Positions 37,091 through 49,189 are shown, numbered from the stretch's first letter. The stretch: 64,000 nucleotides of DNA from Populus alba (GCF_005239225.2 NC_133296.1:2666001-2730000), one strand, 5' to 3'. The notes: generated from the sequence alone by a model not told the origin. Made by a program: numbers and translations.

Positions 37091-37690
37091 TGAGCATGAA
37101 AGTAATGGAATATCTTTATATATCTTTATTAATAAATATTGGATCAAGAAAAAGGAATAAATTTTTTAGATTTTTTTTTGTATTAAAATGGGCATGTTTT
37201 AGTACCAAACATGTCCCAATAGAGATATGATGGATCTAATTCTAATCAGATCCAACTATAATTAAAGACTTCACAATGTATCAAGCTTACCCCAAGCCCA
37301 GCCCCAAGCAAGGGCTTGGCAAAAACATCCTTTTAATATGCTTGTGTTTATAAAGAATTAAAAAGAGCAAGTTCTTAACAATAATCAACTCAAATTAATT
37401 ACATGAATTAATACTCATAAAACATTTAGAGTGTTTTTTTTTTTTCAATGAACCTATATCAATTTATGATAACATATGTTAAAAGGAATTGAATTTTCAA
37501 TGTAGCAATTAATAATGAAAAACCAAGCCCTTTTTAAAGTTGATCCTCAAAAAAAATTTGACCAGACATTCGACACAAGCTTCTGCGTGCCCGCTGTACT
37601 ATAATTAGCATGCAAAATGACAAGCTTATAATTTGTTCTTCAAACTTAATTAGATTGTAAATGAGAGAGTGTCATATCACTAATTCCGTA
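37091..37690. other. Intergenic, no gene seen
   Basis: AT-rich, with a T run near 37434-37446. It contains no recognisable element and lies between the CRK relic and the 3' end of TNL pseudogene 1. Confidence 0.5.
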
Positions 37691-37719
37691 GAAAGAAAGA
37701 TAACTTCCACTAAAGCAAA

Positions 37720-39541
37720 CTATTTTATGGAAACAAAAGACTTATCATCTGCTTCATACCAGAGTTCTCTGATATTGCTGTGCTGCATGTCAAGAACAAC
37801 TAGGCTGTCTAATCGAAATTTGTGTGGTAAGGTTTTTAAAGAGAATTTATGCCAGCAAAGCCATATCAATGCCTTGGAAATATGTTCGTAGTGTCCGCGG
37901 ACTTGTCCTCCACTGAATTTGAGCAACTGCAAAGACGTCATTGGTGCAAATGACGTCTTGTGATGCTTGAGCGTCTAGCACGATACCCTCCACTACCTCT
38001 GTGCCCTGTAAAACAACAAGAATTAAACAGGAAACAATAGTTTATTATCATGGGAAAGCTTCTGTGGAAAAAGTTTTCATCAAATGTTGCCTAAACGAAG
38101 AACAATTAGTTATTACCGAACAATATTCATCGAGTACATCCATTATATCTTCGCGATGCCAAAGTCTGCTACGCTTTCCGGGATGGTTTGGAGCCATTTG
38201 ATGAATGATCTCCCTTCCCATGTCTCGTAAGAGATTATCCATCTGTAACTCATTGTCACTGTTGACTGTTAAAAGTGATCTCTCCCTGAGAATATCAAAA
38301 CCCATTTCTGGATAAAAACAGTCCTTTTGCGTGATTATTTTTTTTCCACTTCAAGTCGTGCGAGTAAACGTTCATCTCTAGTTGTAATTACTATTCTACT
38401 TCCAGGACCAAACCAGTCTCGCTTTCCCGTCAAATCACGTAAATTATTCAATTGATCAACATCGTCGAGAATAACAAGTACCCTTTTACGACGAAATTGG
38501 CTTTTGATGCGGTTGATTCCTTCATCATCATCGTGAAGCCGAATATACCCTTTGGAAGCATCACGAAGAAGCTGTTGTTTTAATTGAAGTAGACCTCTTT
38601 TTTTATGTAACCTTTCTCTGATATTCAAAAGGCAACTACTTCCTTCAAATTTATGACAAATTTGGTTAAAAACAGCTTTTGCTATGGTTGTCTTGCCTAT
38701 TCCTGGCATCCCATAGATTCCCACAATTCGAACTTCATTTGTACCAACACATAACATGGAAATGATATCTTTGACCTGAGAATCAATACCTACTGGATAT
38801 GTGGCAACTTTTATGTATCTGGGATTCAATTTACTTAAAACTTCTTCGACAATCATTTGAATTAATTTTGATTCATGCCTGTTCATAGTAAAAGAAAGTC
38901 ATCACTCATCAATGAGAAATAAGCTGATTTGGAAATAAGATGGCGAATATGATGCTAGTTTAAATTACAAAATGTAAATGGAGTAAAACTTATAATTAAG
39001 TATTTGCGATCGATATAGGGAAAGGAAAGAGGTACCCATTTGCGATACTGTGAAGTTCAAACCCAGATAATCTTCCAGCCTCCACAAGAGCTGTTCTCCA
39101 CTTTTGGACCTTCTCTGTTTCTTCCTTAAAACGTTCTTCATGTCTATCAAAGGCTTCAGCAAAACTCCTTTTCTGTTTTCTAATATCAGAAGGATCAATA
39201 TCATAGAAAACTGGTAGAACAATCTGACGAGCTGTTTGTCTGCAATCAAGAATCTCTGAAAGTTCATCAAGACACCAAGTGGAGGAAGCATAGACCTTAG
39301 AGAAAACCACTATCGAAATCTTGGACTCTTTAATTGCTTTGAGGAGGTGTGAGGAGATTTCTTCTCCTTTAGGAAGTTCGTTATCATCTCGAAATGTATG
39401 GATTCCTGCATTTTGTAAGGCAGTGTAAAAATGATCCGTAAAATTCTTGCGAGTATCTTCACCTCTAAAACTTAGAAACACATCATAATGCCATCCAAGT
39501 CTAGAGAAAGAAGAAGAGGAAGAGGAAGAAGACATGAGCAT
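37720..39541 (-). pseudogene. TIR-NBS-LRR (TNL) immune receptor, ARC-deleted and LRR-truncated
   Basis: Exon 1 (39541-39036) encodes a complete TIR domain: YDVFLSFRGEDTRKNF, and STWCLDELSEI with the Glu that is catalytic in NADase TIRs. Exon 2 (38878-38117) starts HESKLIQ and has the P-loop [12 protein letters not shown], Kinase-2 [10 protein letters not shown] and [19 protein letters not shown]. Then EVEKK is followed by a stop (about 38335), and the sequence jumps to YPEMGFDILRERSLLTV and MDNLLRDMGREI (MHD written MDN). The whole GLPLA-containing segment is missing. Exon 3 (from 38005) has GTEVVEG, a frameshift, and one LRR-like block (LIWLCWHKFSLKTLPHKF), ending near 37720. Full TNLs have many more LRRs. 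Translation would give a 349-residue TIR-NBS protein. Confidence 0.85.
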
Positions 39542-40169
39542 CTAGCAGTGGTTTCTGCAGGTCAGAGATAGAGATGGGGCAGTGTGGCTGCTTGTTACAG
39601 GTGTGGAAGAGAGAGACACCGACTATGGTGATGAGTCGATCGTTCTGAGGCTGCTGTTTTGGCCTGAAAGGGAGCTGACGCTGTGTTTTAGAGTGTGTTA
39701 GTCTTATGGTAATAAATAGAAGCAGTGGCGGAATTAGGGAGAGACGTCTATAAATTAGAAAGACTGATGAAATGGAGGGGGGTGAAGTTTGAATTTTAAA
39801 ATAAAAAATTAATTTTTTTTATTGTTTTATTATAATGATATATTAAAAATAAATTTTAAAAAATAAAAAATATAGATTATTTTTATATATATTTTTTTTT
39901 AAAAAAACTTTAAATTAAAATAGCAACCACACCCCATCATAATAAAACTTGTTTTTTTCCTATAGTTGTTACACAAACAAGACAGGAGAACAGAAACTAT
40001 CACAGCAATTATTTTAATGTTAATAAAATAATAAAAGTAAGAATTTTGGGCAAAGTTGATTAATTGAAACCAGCTACTAAAAAGTTGCTTACAATTATTA
40101 GAATATTATACTATTGTTTATCTTGACTTTAATCTAATAATTTATATTATTAAAAAGTTGCTCCACAGC

Positions 40170-40400
40170 ATCATGCAATTAAAGCTTCACCAGCCAATAA
40201 CCTGTTAAATATCGTGCTCACTGGGTTATCAAAAAAATTCAACAGTTGGTGAACTCCCTTGGCCCCAGTTCGATTGTGCCATGGAAGTCATGTTCTCTTT
40301 GGTTTTTCTTTAGTCCAGAAGACGGAACGGACCACAGCCAATGATCATTACATATGTTGAACAGGTGAAACTTTTATATAAAATAACATAATGAATTATA
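40170..40400 (+). repeat. Receptor-cluster dispersed repeat, copy 2
   Basis: Contains 'aaagcttcaccagccaataac', 'gaactcccttggccccag' and 'aagtcatgttctctttgg', as at 47870-48310. Confidence 0.75.
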
Positions 40401-40632
40401 GCAAATGTTGAGATGCTATCCGGGAAAATGATAATCTTATATCAATTAAATTAAATCACATCCATGAACATCAATTCATAATAAATCAAATGCTCAAAGA
40501 TTAAATTAAAAAAAAAAACATAGAATTCCCAACATTGAAGAAGGATGAAGGAAAAAAAACAAAGAATTAAATATGTCTTTAATTGTTAATTTCGTTTTGC
40601 CCACATATATATTAGATTATGTATTTTGTTAC

Positions 40633-40892
40633 AATTGTTTTTTTTTTAAATAATAAATTTAATTTGATTAACAATGCAAATATCTAATGAAATAAAATTC
40701 ATATACGAATATCTAATGAATTATCAAAGGAGAAAAAAGCCAAATGATTTCTCGAGATTCGAATTGTTTTTTTTTTTAATAATAAATTTAATTTGATTAA
40801 CAATGCGAATATCTAATGAAATAAAATTCATATGCGAATATCTAATGAATTTTCAAAGGAGAAAAAAGCCAAATGATTTCTCGAGATTCGAA
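40633..40892. repeat. 130-bp tandem duplication, two copies
   Basis: The block beginning 'attgttttttttttt..aataataaattt' and ending 'tttctcgagattcgaa' is present twice back to back, with only a handful of differences. Sub-motif 'aatatctaatga' repeats within each unit. Confidence 0.9.
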
Positions 40893-41414
40893 TCTGCGCC
40901 AAAATAAAATATTGATTGCCAAACATTTGTATTTAACCAAAAGGATTAATAAAAAAAAAAAAAAAAAAAAACCAACACAGCACATTGCCTCCTGTTACCT
41001 AGAATCTTTACACCAATGTGTTGGCAGAAAAATTAGGAAAGAAGATTTTTGGCTTTTAACTTGTTTTCAATTATTTTAATTCAAAAAACACATAAAACAT
41101 GAGATCCAAATAAAACTAGTCTTCAACTCCCTCAGTTGCTTTACAAAGTTGTTTACAATTTCAAGATAATAGTCTTCTGACATGTTAAAACAGTGGATCA
41201 AAAATTGTTCTATATTTTAACATACGTATTTAAAATTGTTTAAAAATAACATATAAAAGTTTGAGGAATAGATTAAATTCAAGGAGAGGAATGCTTGTCT
41301 TTGGAGTTGAAACTGTATTTTATATATTTTTTAAAAAATATTACTTAAAAATAATATTATTATATTTTTAAATAATTTTAATGCTATCAAAAATAATTTT
41401 TAAAATTAATTTTG

Positions 41415-42135
41415 AAATTGGTTGCATTACTTGGAAATCAATCTTCATTACCCTTGCTTTTTGATCGGGTACTAAGTTGTATTCACGCAATTTGAAATTG
41501 CTGGTTCCTTTCTTTGATTGTCCATCAATTGGATTACAAAATAATCTCTATAAACTTAAAATTGATTTCACAGGAAATAAAAACTGCATATTCACATAAA
41601 GTCTCAACTTAATATTTGACAGTGAGAACTATTTTAGGGAACATATAGTTAAATCATCACCCCAGCTTATAGTCCAAACAGCATAGTTTGGGAAATTTGA
41701 TGTAGTAATTGAGAACTGGCTGGATAAAGCTGTTTTCATTTAAGAACTTCTCTTGCTCTATATAGAATCTCAAGTTCTTTGATCAATTGTCCAAACTCAA
41801 CATACTACTTTGAAATCTGTCATAAAGTTCATGGTTTGCCTCAAGTGTTTCAGTGCTTACTCCCTATATAGAATATACCCCCTTGGTTTCACTCCCTTTA
41901 GCCGATTCCCTTGTTCACTCTGTTTTTTTTTTAGGCAAATGCATTGTGACAGTTTGCAATTGTAGTCTTACAATATGCTGTCTTACAACAGGAGTTGCTG
42001 TCTTACAATTTGCTCTTGCTAATTTATAGTTCTAATATAGTCTACAAATTATACTTTGTGTTTATTCATTTCAGCTCAATATTGAATTGAAGATTTCCTT
42101 TATTACAAGGGATGAAACAGAATCTTGAAACCCAG
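41415..42135 (+). pseudogene. Inverted duplicate of DUF2358 exon 5 and its 3' flank
   Basis: Plus-strand copy of 1-1110. The exon (ACTAAGTTGTATTCACGC..) is still readable. However, its acceptor has changed from ATCAG to ATCGG, and the end of the exon with the donor (GCCATTGAAAAG|GTAAAC in the other copy) is deleted. No other DUF2358 exon is present upstream, so it is a dead fragment. It ends about 190 bp from the 3' end of the LRR kinase gene, in convergent orientation. Confidence 0.85.
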
Positions 42136-42328
42136 TGTCCTCATTATAGCAGAGAGCCTTTCTTCACTTTGATTGATAATTAATAATACTTTACTAAAAC
42201 ATATTAATCGTTGAAGAAACAAAATACAAAGCAGAGAAATAATTTACTACAAACAAAGCTACGAAAATTGAAAGTAACATAAGTCGCAACAATCACATAC
42301 TAATTATACAAAATCTTTTGGAAAATTC

Positions 42329-42859
42329 TCAGCCTGTCACAGTTGTTTGAGGCATCAGATCTTCCAATGTTATTGCGGAGAATGACTTTGCCAGCGGAGG
42401 CCATCGAGCTATGAGCTGCGAAGCTACTTGTCGCATGGTTGGCCTAGATTGGGGATTGGCAAGCAAGCATGCAAATGCTATTTTGATAATGTTGACAACA
42501 CCTTCTGCAACTCGATTTTCAGGAAGTGGGATACGTTGGTCCATCACATCCTTTAACAATGAATGCTGGTTGATTTGAGAGAACAATGAGGAGGAAAAAG
42601 CAGATGCAGAAAGAGATGAGATGAGATCACCCGGATGGATTCCCATTATTACTTCCATTGTGACCATTCCAAAGCTGTAGACATCGCACTTCTCGTTCAC
42701 TCTCATTGTGTAAGCTAGCTCTGCAAAAATTCTGGTCATTTTTTCATAGTACTGGTTGTTTTGTACTGCTAATATGACAATTTATTATTCATAACCTTTA
42801 GAGCATCCAAAAGTAGCCATCCATTTTCATAGTACTGGTTGTATTGTTCTGCTTATATT

Positions 42860-42894
<35 letters not shown>

Positions 42895-45800
42895 GCGTGC
42901 GTGTGCGTGTGTGTGTGTGTGTGTTAAGAATGAAATCAAGTATGTACCTGGAGCTGTGTATCCGAAGGTGCCAGCAAATGAGGTCCAGTTGGTCGAGTCG
43001 GGCATCAAGAGCCGAGCTGTCCCAAAATCCGAAACATGAGCCTCGTATTCCAAATCTAGAAGAACATTGCTGCTAGAAATGTCTCGATGAATGATTGGAG
43101 GCGAGCAATCATGGTGCAAATAGGATAATGCATTGGCCACTCCCTTAACAACATTAAGCCTTCTATTCCAATCCAAGTCCATTGCTTGTTCTTCGCTAGA
43201 TAAATTCATCTTCAAACTTCCCCTTTCTATGAACTCGTAAACTAAAAAAGAGTGCTCTCTTAATGAACAAAATCCATATAACTTCACAATATTTCGATGT
43301 CGAATATCTATTAAGATGTGAATCTCATTTCTAAAAGTTATGAAATTCATAAGCTCGCCATCTCTTGATGGGTGAAGTTTCTTCACCGCAACCACCTGAC
43401 CTGTTGGCAACATGGCCCGATAAACAATTCCATATCCCCCTTTCCCAATGCAGTTATTGAAGTTGAAATTATTAGTGGCCTGGATGATAGTTTCATGTAG
43501 GATCTCTTCCTCATAGCCCCATACTGCAAAACTGAGTGGACTTTGTCGCTCTCCTAAAAAGGAGATTCTTTCTCTACTTGTTTGGTGGCGAAAGTATAAA
43601 CATCCAACCATGGTAAGTAGTAGAAGTAGACTGCCCGGGAGAGAAAAAAGAATTAAAATGACAATTTTAGTGCTCTTTCTCCTGCTTGTAAGAAGTATAC
43701 AAGGCTTTAGACCACTGGCATTTCCACAGAGACCACTATTATTCATAAAAGCTTCAAATGGAGCTTCCATGAAGCCTTTGATTTTGGGGATAGGGCCCTC
43801 TAGTTCATTGTAAGAGATGTCTACAGCTGTCAAGCTCACCAAATCTACAAAAGCAGTTGGAATCGAACCTGAAAGTTTGTTGTGAGAGAGGTTCATCGTT
43901 TCTAACTGTTTCAATTGCCCAATTTGTGATGGTATCTCTCCTGCCAGAACATTCCCACTGAGATCTAGATTTCCAAGAAAATGCAGGAAGCCTATCTCAG
44001 ATGGGATGCTCCCTATGAACTTATTATGACTCAAGTTCAATTGTACTAAATTTGAGCACTCTCCCAGTTGTTTCGGGATTGATCCACCAAGATTATTAGA
44101 AGCTAAATTAAGGAATTGAAGTTGAGATAGCATTTGGATTTCAAAGGGAATGACACCAAAAAGATGGTTGTTATGAAGAGTAAGGTTGAACAACACTTTC
44201 AACTGCCCCAATTCTTTTGGAATTGTCCCCTTTAGGAGATTTGATGAGAGATCAATCAGTTGTAGTCCAGTGGCCTTTCCAAGCTCTGATGGTATCTCAC
44301 CGGTGATATTATTGTTTGACAATTTTAGGCTCGTCAAGTTGTGAAAACTTCCCCATTTCCACGTCAGCTCACCAGACAAATTATTGTGACTGAGGTCCAC
44401 ATAGTTCAAGTTTGGGTAGAGGCCTAAATCTTCAGAAATATTCCCCGTCAATTGGTTCCATTCAAGCCTAACTCTAAATAGACTTGTACAATTTCGCAAG
44501 CCTTTAGGGATGGGACCAGAAAAATGATTGTAGGCGGCTGTAAAATTTACAAGTAACCCACCAAGGCACAAGTCTCGTGGTAAATGGCCAGTGAAATTGT
44601 TTGAAAACAATTGCAAACTCATCAAATGTGTGAGATTATTCATCTCGGGGGGCAGAGAACCATTGAGATTATTAGTGTGCAAGCTCAATTCAACAAGGGA
44701 TTCAAGTTGTCCTATTTCTCGAGGAACAAATCCAGATAAATTATTCATATTCAGATTAAGTCTAGTAAGCATAGTCATGTTCCCAATGGAAGAAGGGATG
44801 AAACCAGAGAGTTTGTTACCCCGTATATAGAGAACGGATAGGTGTTTCAAAGTTCCAATAGAGGATGGTATCAAACCGGTAAGATTATTTTCACATAGGT
44901 ACAAAAAGTTAAGACTTGCTATCAGTCCTATCTCATGTGGAATATTTCCTGTGAAATGATTATCACACAAGTCTAAATAGGTGATTTTGGTCAGGTTACT
45001 AATGTGGGATGGAATAGTTCCATAGAGTGAATTTTTTGAGAGAATGAGACTGGATAAGTTTCTTAAATTTCCAATAGAAGAAGGGATACTACCGGTTAAT
45101 TCATTACTCGACAAGTCAAGGAAACTGAGAGACTGTAGCGATCCAATCTCTGGAGGTATCAAGCCAGAGAGTTTGTTACCCCATAGATAAAGAATGGATA
45201 AGTTTCTTAAATTTCCAATAGAAGAAGGGATACTACCGGTTAATTCATTACTCGACAAGTCAAGGAAACTGAGAGACTGTAGCGATCCAATCTCTGGAGG
45301 TATCAAGCCAGAGAGTTTGTTACCCCATAGATAAAGAATGGATAAGTTTCTCAAATTTCCAATAGAAGAAGGGATCCTACCAGTTAAATCATTACTCGAC
45401 AAGCCAAGGGAACTGAGAGACTGTAGTGATCCAATCTCTGGAGGTATCAAGCCAGAGAGTTTGTTACCCCATAGATAGAGAACAGATAGGTGTTTCAGAG
45501 TTCCAATCGAGGATGGTATCAAACCGGTAAGATTATTTTCACAAAGGTACAAAAAGTTAAGACTTGCTAACAGTCCTATCTCATGTGGAATATTTCCTGT
45601 GAAATGATTATCACACAAGTCTAAATAGGTGATTTTGGTCAGGTTACTAATGTGGGATGGAATAGTTCCATAGAGTGAATTTTTTGAGAGAATGAGAGTG
45701 AGAAGATTGGGGAAGGATGAGAAGTTGAAACTATGAAGTGTACCTCTCAGACCAAAATGTGGAAGGCTGAAATCCGCGACACTTCCCGAATTGTCACAAG

Positions 45801-46059
45801 TGATCCCAAGCCACTTGCAAGGGCTGCTGCCAACCCAAGAAGACAGGACAGCTTGACTGTGGTTGTCATCAAGACTTGCTTTCCATTTTAGGAGAGCCTC
45901 CGCTTCTTTATTACCTTCAGCAGCTACATATTTGGCAGCACCAAATGAAGTTGTAGAGAAATTAGGAGGAAAGGCAAAGAAAGAAGGAAAACACATTAGA
46001 AAGAGAAAAAAAAGGACTCCGGGAAACATTGAGACTGGTTTATGTAGTAAGGACATCAT
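42329..46059 (-). CDS. LRR receptor-like kinase, MIK2-like subfamily, apparently intact
   Basis: Two exons, 46059-42948 and 42720-42329, joined CCA G|AG, give about 1167 residues. I chose the ATGATG at 46059, because the codon at 46110 that would extend the frame is TTG and lies about 7 bp from the TATA box. The LRR pseudogene also keeps ATGATG. Order: signal peptide (1-30), N-terminal cap with PCKWLGITC (about 80-88), 26 LRRs of 24 residues (about 130-753), transmembrane segment (about 798-820) and kinase. The kinase has [24 protein letters not shown] and SDFGTARLL, and ends [10 protein letters not shown]. It should sit in the plasma membrane and sense an extracellular ligand. Close plant relatives act in immune and developmental peptide perception; the ligand here is unknown. 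No lesion was seen. LRRs 1-12 contain recent internal duplications. Confidence 0.92.
42853..42924. repeat. Compound (AT)(GT)n microsatellite in LRR kinase intron
   Basis: About 70 bp of TA then GT with interspersed GC, 23 bp from the donor of the 227-bp intron (42721-42947). Continuing the exon-1 frame through it yields an artificial HTHTHT tail. Confidence 0.95.
44840..45690 (-). repeat. Nested internal duplications in the LRR coding region
   Basis: LRRs 1-3 and 10-12 are nearly identical (offset 648 bp, nine repeats; for example ATAGTTCCATAGAGTGAATT near 45015 and 45663). Between them, three 144-bp units, each two LRRs, are nearly identical: the pair [15 protein letters not shown].. / [14 protein letters not shown]... 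This pattern is expected from recent unequal exchange in frame. Confidence 0.9.
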
Positions 46060-46116
46060 GAAAAAAAAGGGATATGGTTTGCTATGGCAGATGAAGATCC
46101 TAGGCTCCAATGATAG

Positions 46117-46126
46117 CTACTTATAG
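46117..46126 (-). promoter_or_regulatory. TATA box of the LRR kinase gene
   Basis: CTATAAGTAG on the minus strand, about 60 bp upstream of the chosen ATG. The same bases precede the LRR pseudogene start near 12769. Confidence 0.65.
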
Positions 46127-46129
46127 AAA

Positions 46130-46640
46130 AAAAATAAATGGAGTATTTATTGGAATTTTTAATTGTGAAATTTCCTATTCATCTTTGTTCTTATTTTACA
46201 GAATTTGACATCCGTCAACAACAGTGACATCAGTTTTTAATGGAAAATTCATTTGTTCTTAGGAAAATTCATTTCCAAGTCCTATAATTTCTAAAGATGC
46301 TTAATTGTCGGCTCATTTGTTCAAAATCCGTAGCTCATTTCTAAACTAAATAAAAAAAAAAATAATAACTAAGAAAAAAAATATTTTGTTTAATATGACT
46401 GTGTTTACATCAAAAATAAAAATTCACATGGATTATATAATAACAATACAGATAGGTAAATGAAGGTTTAATTTATCCAAAAACTTATCTGACTCATCAA
46501 CAAACATACCTAGTGCGATAATATTTAATATTGTTTCATTACTCAATATTCATGATATTTTTCTCAACGTTGCCTTCGCAAATTGCTAATGAGTATGTCG
46601 TATTTTTATGCCTTTCACACAGATCATGGTTATTTTCATA
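46130..46640. repeat. LRR kinase upstream region, duplicated at 12250-12770
   Basis: Blocks such as 'ttcatttccaagtcctataattt..taaagatgcttaattg' and 'catgatatttttctcaacgttgcctt' are found inverted upstream of the LRR pseudogene. The duplication therefore carried at least 0.5 kb of promoter. Confidence 0.8.
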
Positions 46641-46659
46641 GTTATTAAGCTAAACTTGT

Positions 46660-46880
46660 AGCTTATTTGTTTTTATGTTTTTAAAAGTATTTTTAAAAAA
46701 ATTAAAAAAAAATTATTTTTTTATTTATTTCAAATTAATATATTTTTAGTGTTTTCAAATCATTTTAATGTGCTGATATCAAAAATAATTTTTTTTAAAA
46801 AAAATTTATTGGCATGTATTTTGACATAAAAAATTATTTTAAAAAGTAATTGCGACCACACTACCAAATAAGCTTTAAGG
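46660..46880. repeat. Dispersed AT-rich MITE-like repeat
   Basis: Contains 'aatatatttttagtgttttc', 'atgtgctgatatcaaaaata' and 'gcgaccacactaccaaa', an arrangement I recall as very common in poplar intergenic DNA. Related copies lie at 53680-53850 and elsewhere. Confidence 0.55.
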
Positions 46881-47620
46881 ATCAACTAGGATAAAACATA
46901 CGTCGTTAGAGTTAACCAATGTTAATCCTATTATTTTTTAATAAATAAATAAAAGTTGTTTTTAAAAAGATTATTTAAAAAAAAAAGTCAATGGATTTTT
47001 TCTGATAAGGTCTTACTAAGTCAGGTCAGCCCAATTTGGGTTTTGTAATATAATTTTGAAAACACAGAGAAATTGAAGGTAAAAAAGGGGCTGTAACACC
47101 ATGCATGTCTGTACATTGACTCGTTGACTCAGGAAATCTTCACGAGGGTGTAACTTTCTAGAATTTATAAAATTAAATAGTGTTAAATAGTTTTCATGCT
47201 ATAATGTAACACCATGCATGTCTATAATGTAAGTTACATCAGTTGTTTTTATGCTTCATGAAATTAAATAGTGTTAGGGAGCAATATAAAATTATTTTTA
47301 GGAATTTACATGATAGCTCAAGTTTTTTTTTTGTTGGAACGATTATTTAATATAATATCGAGATTTTGATAACTAAACAATTATAAATCTGAATTTTAAT
47401 AACCTTATTTTAATTAATAAAATTAAAGAGAAGATAGTTTGGACATATACAAATTTTAAATCTAAACAACTTTTACTTGAGAGGTTGTATTAAAAATTAA
47501 TATAAAATTATTTTTATAATTTTATCTAATAATTTAAGTTTTTTTAAATTGAAATGATTTTAAAAAAAAATTGGCCACTAGTGTTGCATCAGCCAAGAAA
47601 TGTCACAACTTGTCATGTTA
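46881..47620. other. AT-rich intergenic, no gene seen
   Basis: Contains two near copies of 'tgtaacaccatgcatgtct' (about 47092 and 47205), a minor local duplication. No coding signal. Confidence 0.5.
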
Positions 47621-47624
47621 AAAA

Positions 47625-47843
47625 GTATTTCCCCATAACCGAGGCTTGCAACCTAGTGGTTCTGGCAAGGGTTTCTTTGCCTCTGCATCCTGGATTCAAG
47701 CCTTAGTATGCATATTTGTTATTTTCGCGGTGCCTTACCGGTCTACTGGGCTTGCAGGATGTTCAATGGATCCGAGAATTAATCATGATGTGTGTAAACT
47801 AACTCAGATACCCCGAGTTATTAAAAAAAAAAAAAGGTATTTC
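47625..47843 (+). mobile_element. tRNA-derived SINE, Salicaceae-like
   Basis: A roughly 190-bp body starts near 47635 ('aaccgaggcttgcaacctagtgg'). It carries promoter-like A box (AACCTAGTGG) and B box (GGATTCAAGCC) regions, then 'taccggtctactgggcttgc', and ends in an A run at 47823-47835. GTATTTC flanks it on both sides (47625-47631 and 47837-47843) as a short imperfect target duplication. It has no coding capacity. Family assignment is from memory. Confidence 0.65.
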
Positions 47844-47849
47844 ACCAGA

Positions 47850-49180
47850 GTTGCATCATCATTCCATGAAAGCCTCAACCTGTTTATCGTGCCCATTGGG
47901 TTTAAACCTCCGAATGGACTTGATGCATCATGAACTCCCTTGGCCCCAGATTGTGCCATCGAAGTCATGTTCTCTTTGGTTTTTCTTTAGTCAAGTGGAC
48001 GGAACGTACGTATCACCGCAGCCAATCACGTTAGTTTTGGTTTTTCTTTTTCCTTTTTTCCAGTGCAGCTTTATTGTGGTTTTCTTTGCGCTCACATTCC
48101 TGAATTTGACAGCTTTGTAGCTCTTTTTCTTTTCTTTTTTTCTTTTTTAATATCGTGGTTGAATGGTCCAAGACAACCTTTCTTTTCTTTTCTTTGTTTC
48201 TTTACTTGCGATGAATCCGCCATGAAATGTCACAAACTGTCGCATTGGAGGCCTCTCTGTATATGCCATGAAAGCTTCACCAACCAATAACACGTTTATC
48301 GTGCTCATTGGGTTTGAACTTGCTAATTAATAGAGATTATCCCAACATTGAAGAAGGATAAACGTTTATAGATGCATCATGAAGTACTTGGAAATTCAGT
48401 AGTTAGTATGCTATGCATCATCCCAACATTGAAGAAGGATGGAGAAAAAAGACAAAGAATTCAGTATATCTATCTTTAATTGTACAAGTAAAGAAACAAA
48501 GAATTTAACGAATTGAATTAATCTGTGGGCTTAACAGAGAATCGTTTTAAGATTTCAAGAATTGTTTTATATTTCTCTTTAACAATATAAACACAAAGAT
48601 ATTATTGAAAACAGAAACCCATTCTCACATCGAGATATTGATAATAATGATAAAGTAAGTATTTATTGAAAACGTTCTGTGATGAAATCATCATGTATAC
48701 AGCTGTTGTTTTTCCGTGTCTTTTTCTACAACCAACATATATATATATATATATATGGAAACAATTTTCAAAGATTTTCAAAGACAAACAAAGTGGCTTT
48801 AAGAAAATTGGATTCTAACCGTTTGATTTGTGTTTCATGGAGCTGGCCCAGTTCATGCCTGAGCTAGGACCACACACGCAACCCAATATTTTATATCACT
48901 TTCTTTTTCTTCCTTTCTTTTTTTTTTTCTTTTTTTTGTGTTGATTGATTTTATTTATTCACCAAAAACTTTTTAAAAAAAATTATATTCTTTCTTTAAA
49001 ATATCTTAATTCATTTATTTCGGCATGTTTTTATTTTAGTAATTTTTCTTTTTTCTTAAGAATCTTATTTAAATTCATCAATTATATTAAAGAAATAAAT
49101 AGATAGATGGGATATGAGAGTAGATTTGTTATTCTTGAAAAAAATACATTTCAAAGCAATATCTTAAAAATATATATTTT
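47850..49180. repeat. Intergenic direct duplication, unit A (includes receptor-cluster repeat copy 3)
   Basis: Order: receptor-cluster repeat (47870-48310), 'catcccaacattgaagaagg' block (48418-48625), 'cagctgttgtttttccgtg' (48699), 'caaagtggctttaagaaaat' (48788) and 'taaagaaataaatagataga' (49088). All of these recur in the same order at 49190-51480. Includes a (TA)n run at 48738-48757. No gene. Confidence 0.85.
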
Positions 49181-49189
49181 AATACACAC

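Larger units (their letters stand above)
39542..41414. other. Intergenic upstream of TNL pseudogene 1, with repeats
   Basis: 39542-39720 probably holds the 5' UTR and promoter of the TNL gene. The rest is AT-rich, with a receptor-cluster repeat (40170-40400), a 130-bp tandem duplication (40633-40892) and a MITE-like stretch (41310-41410). 40520-40625 also matches 50240-50345. No gene is seen. Confidence 0.55.

Noticed and set aside
42859..42947. His-Thr repeat C-terminal tail on the LRR kinase exon 1 frame
   Set aside because: It is read-through of the GT microsatellite in an intron; the splice donor at 42947 joins to the kinase C-lobe exon at 42720.
46060..46110. Upstream extension of the LRR kinase start to 46110
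   Set aside because: The codon there is TTG, it lies about 7 bp from the TATA box, and the added residues would precede a normal signal peptide.
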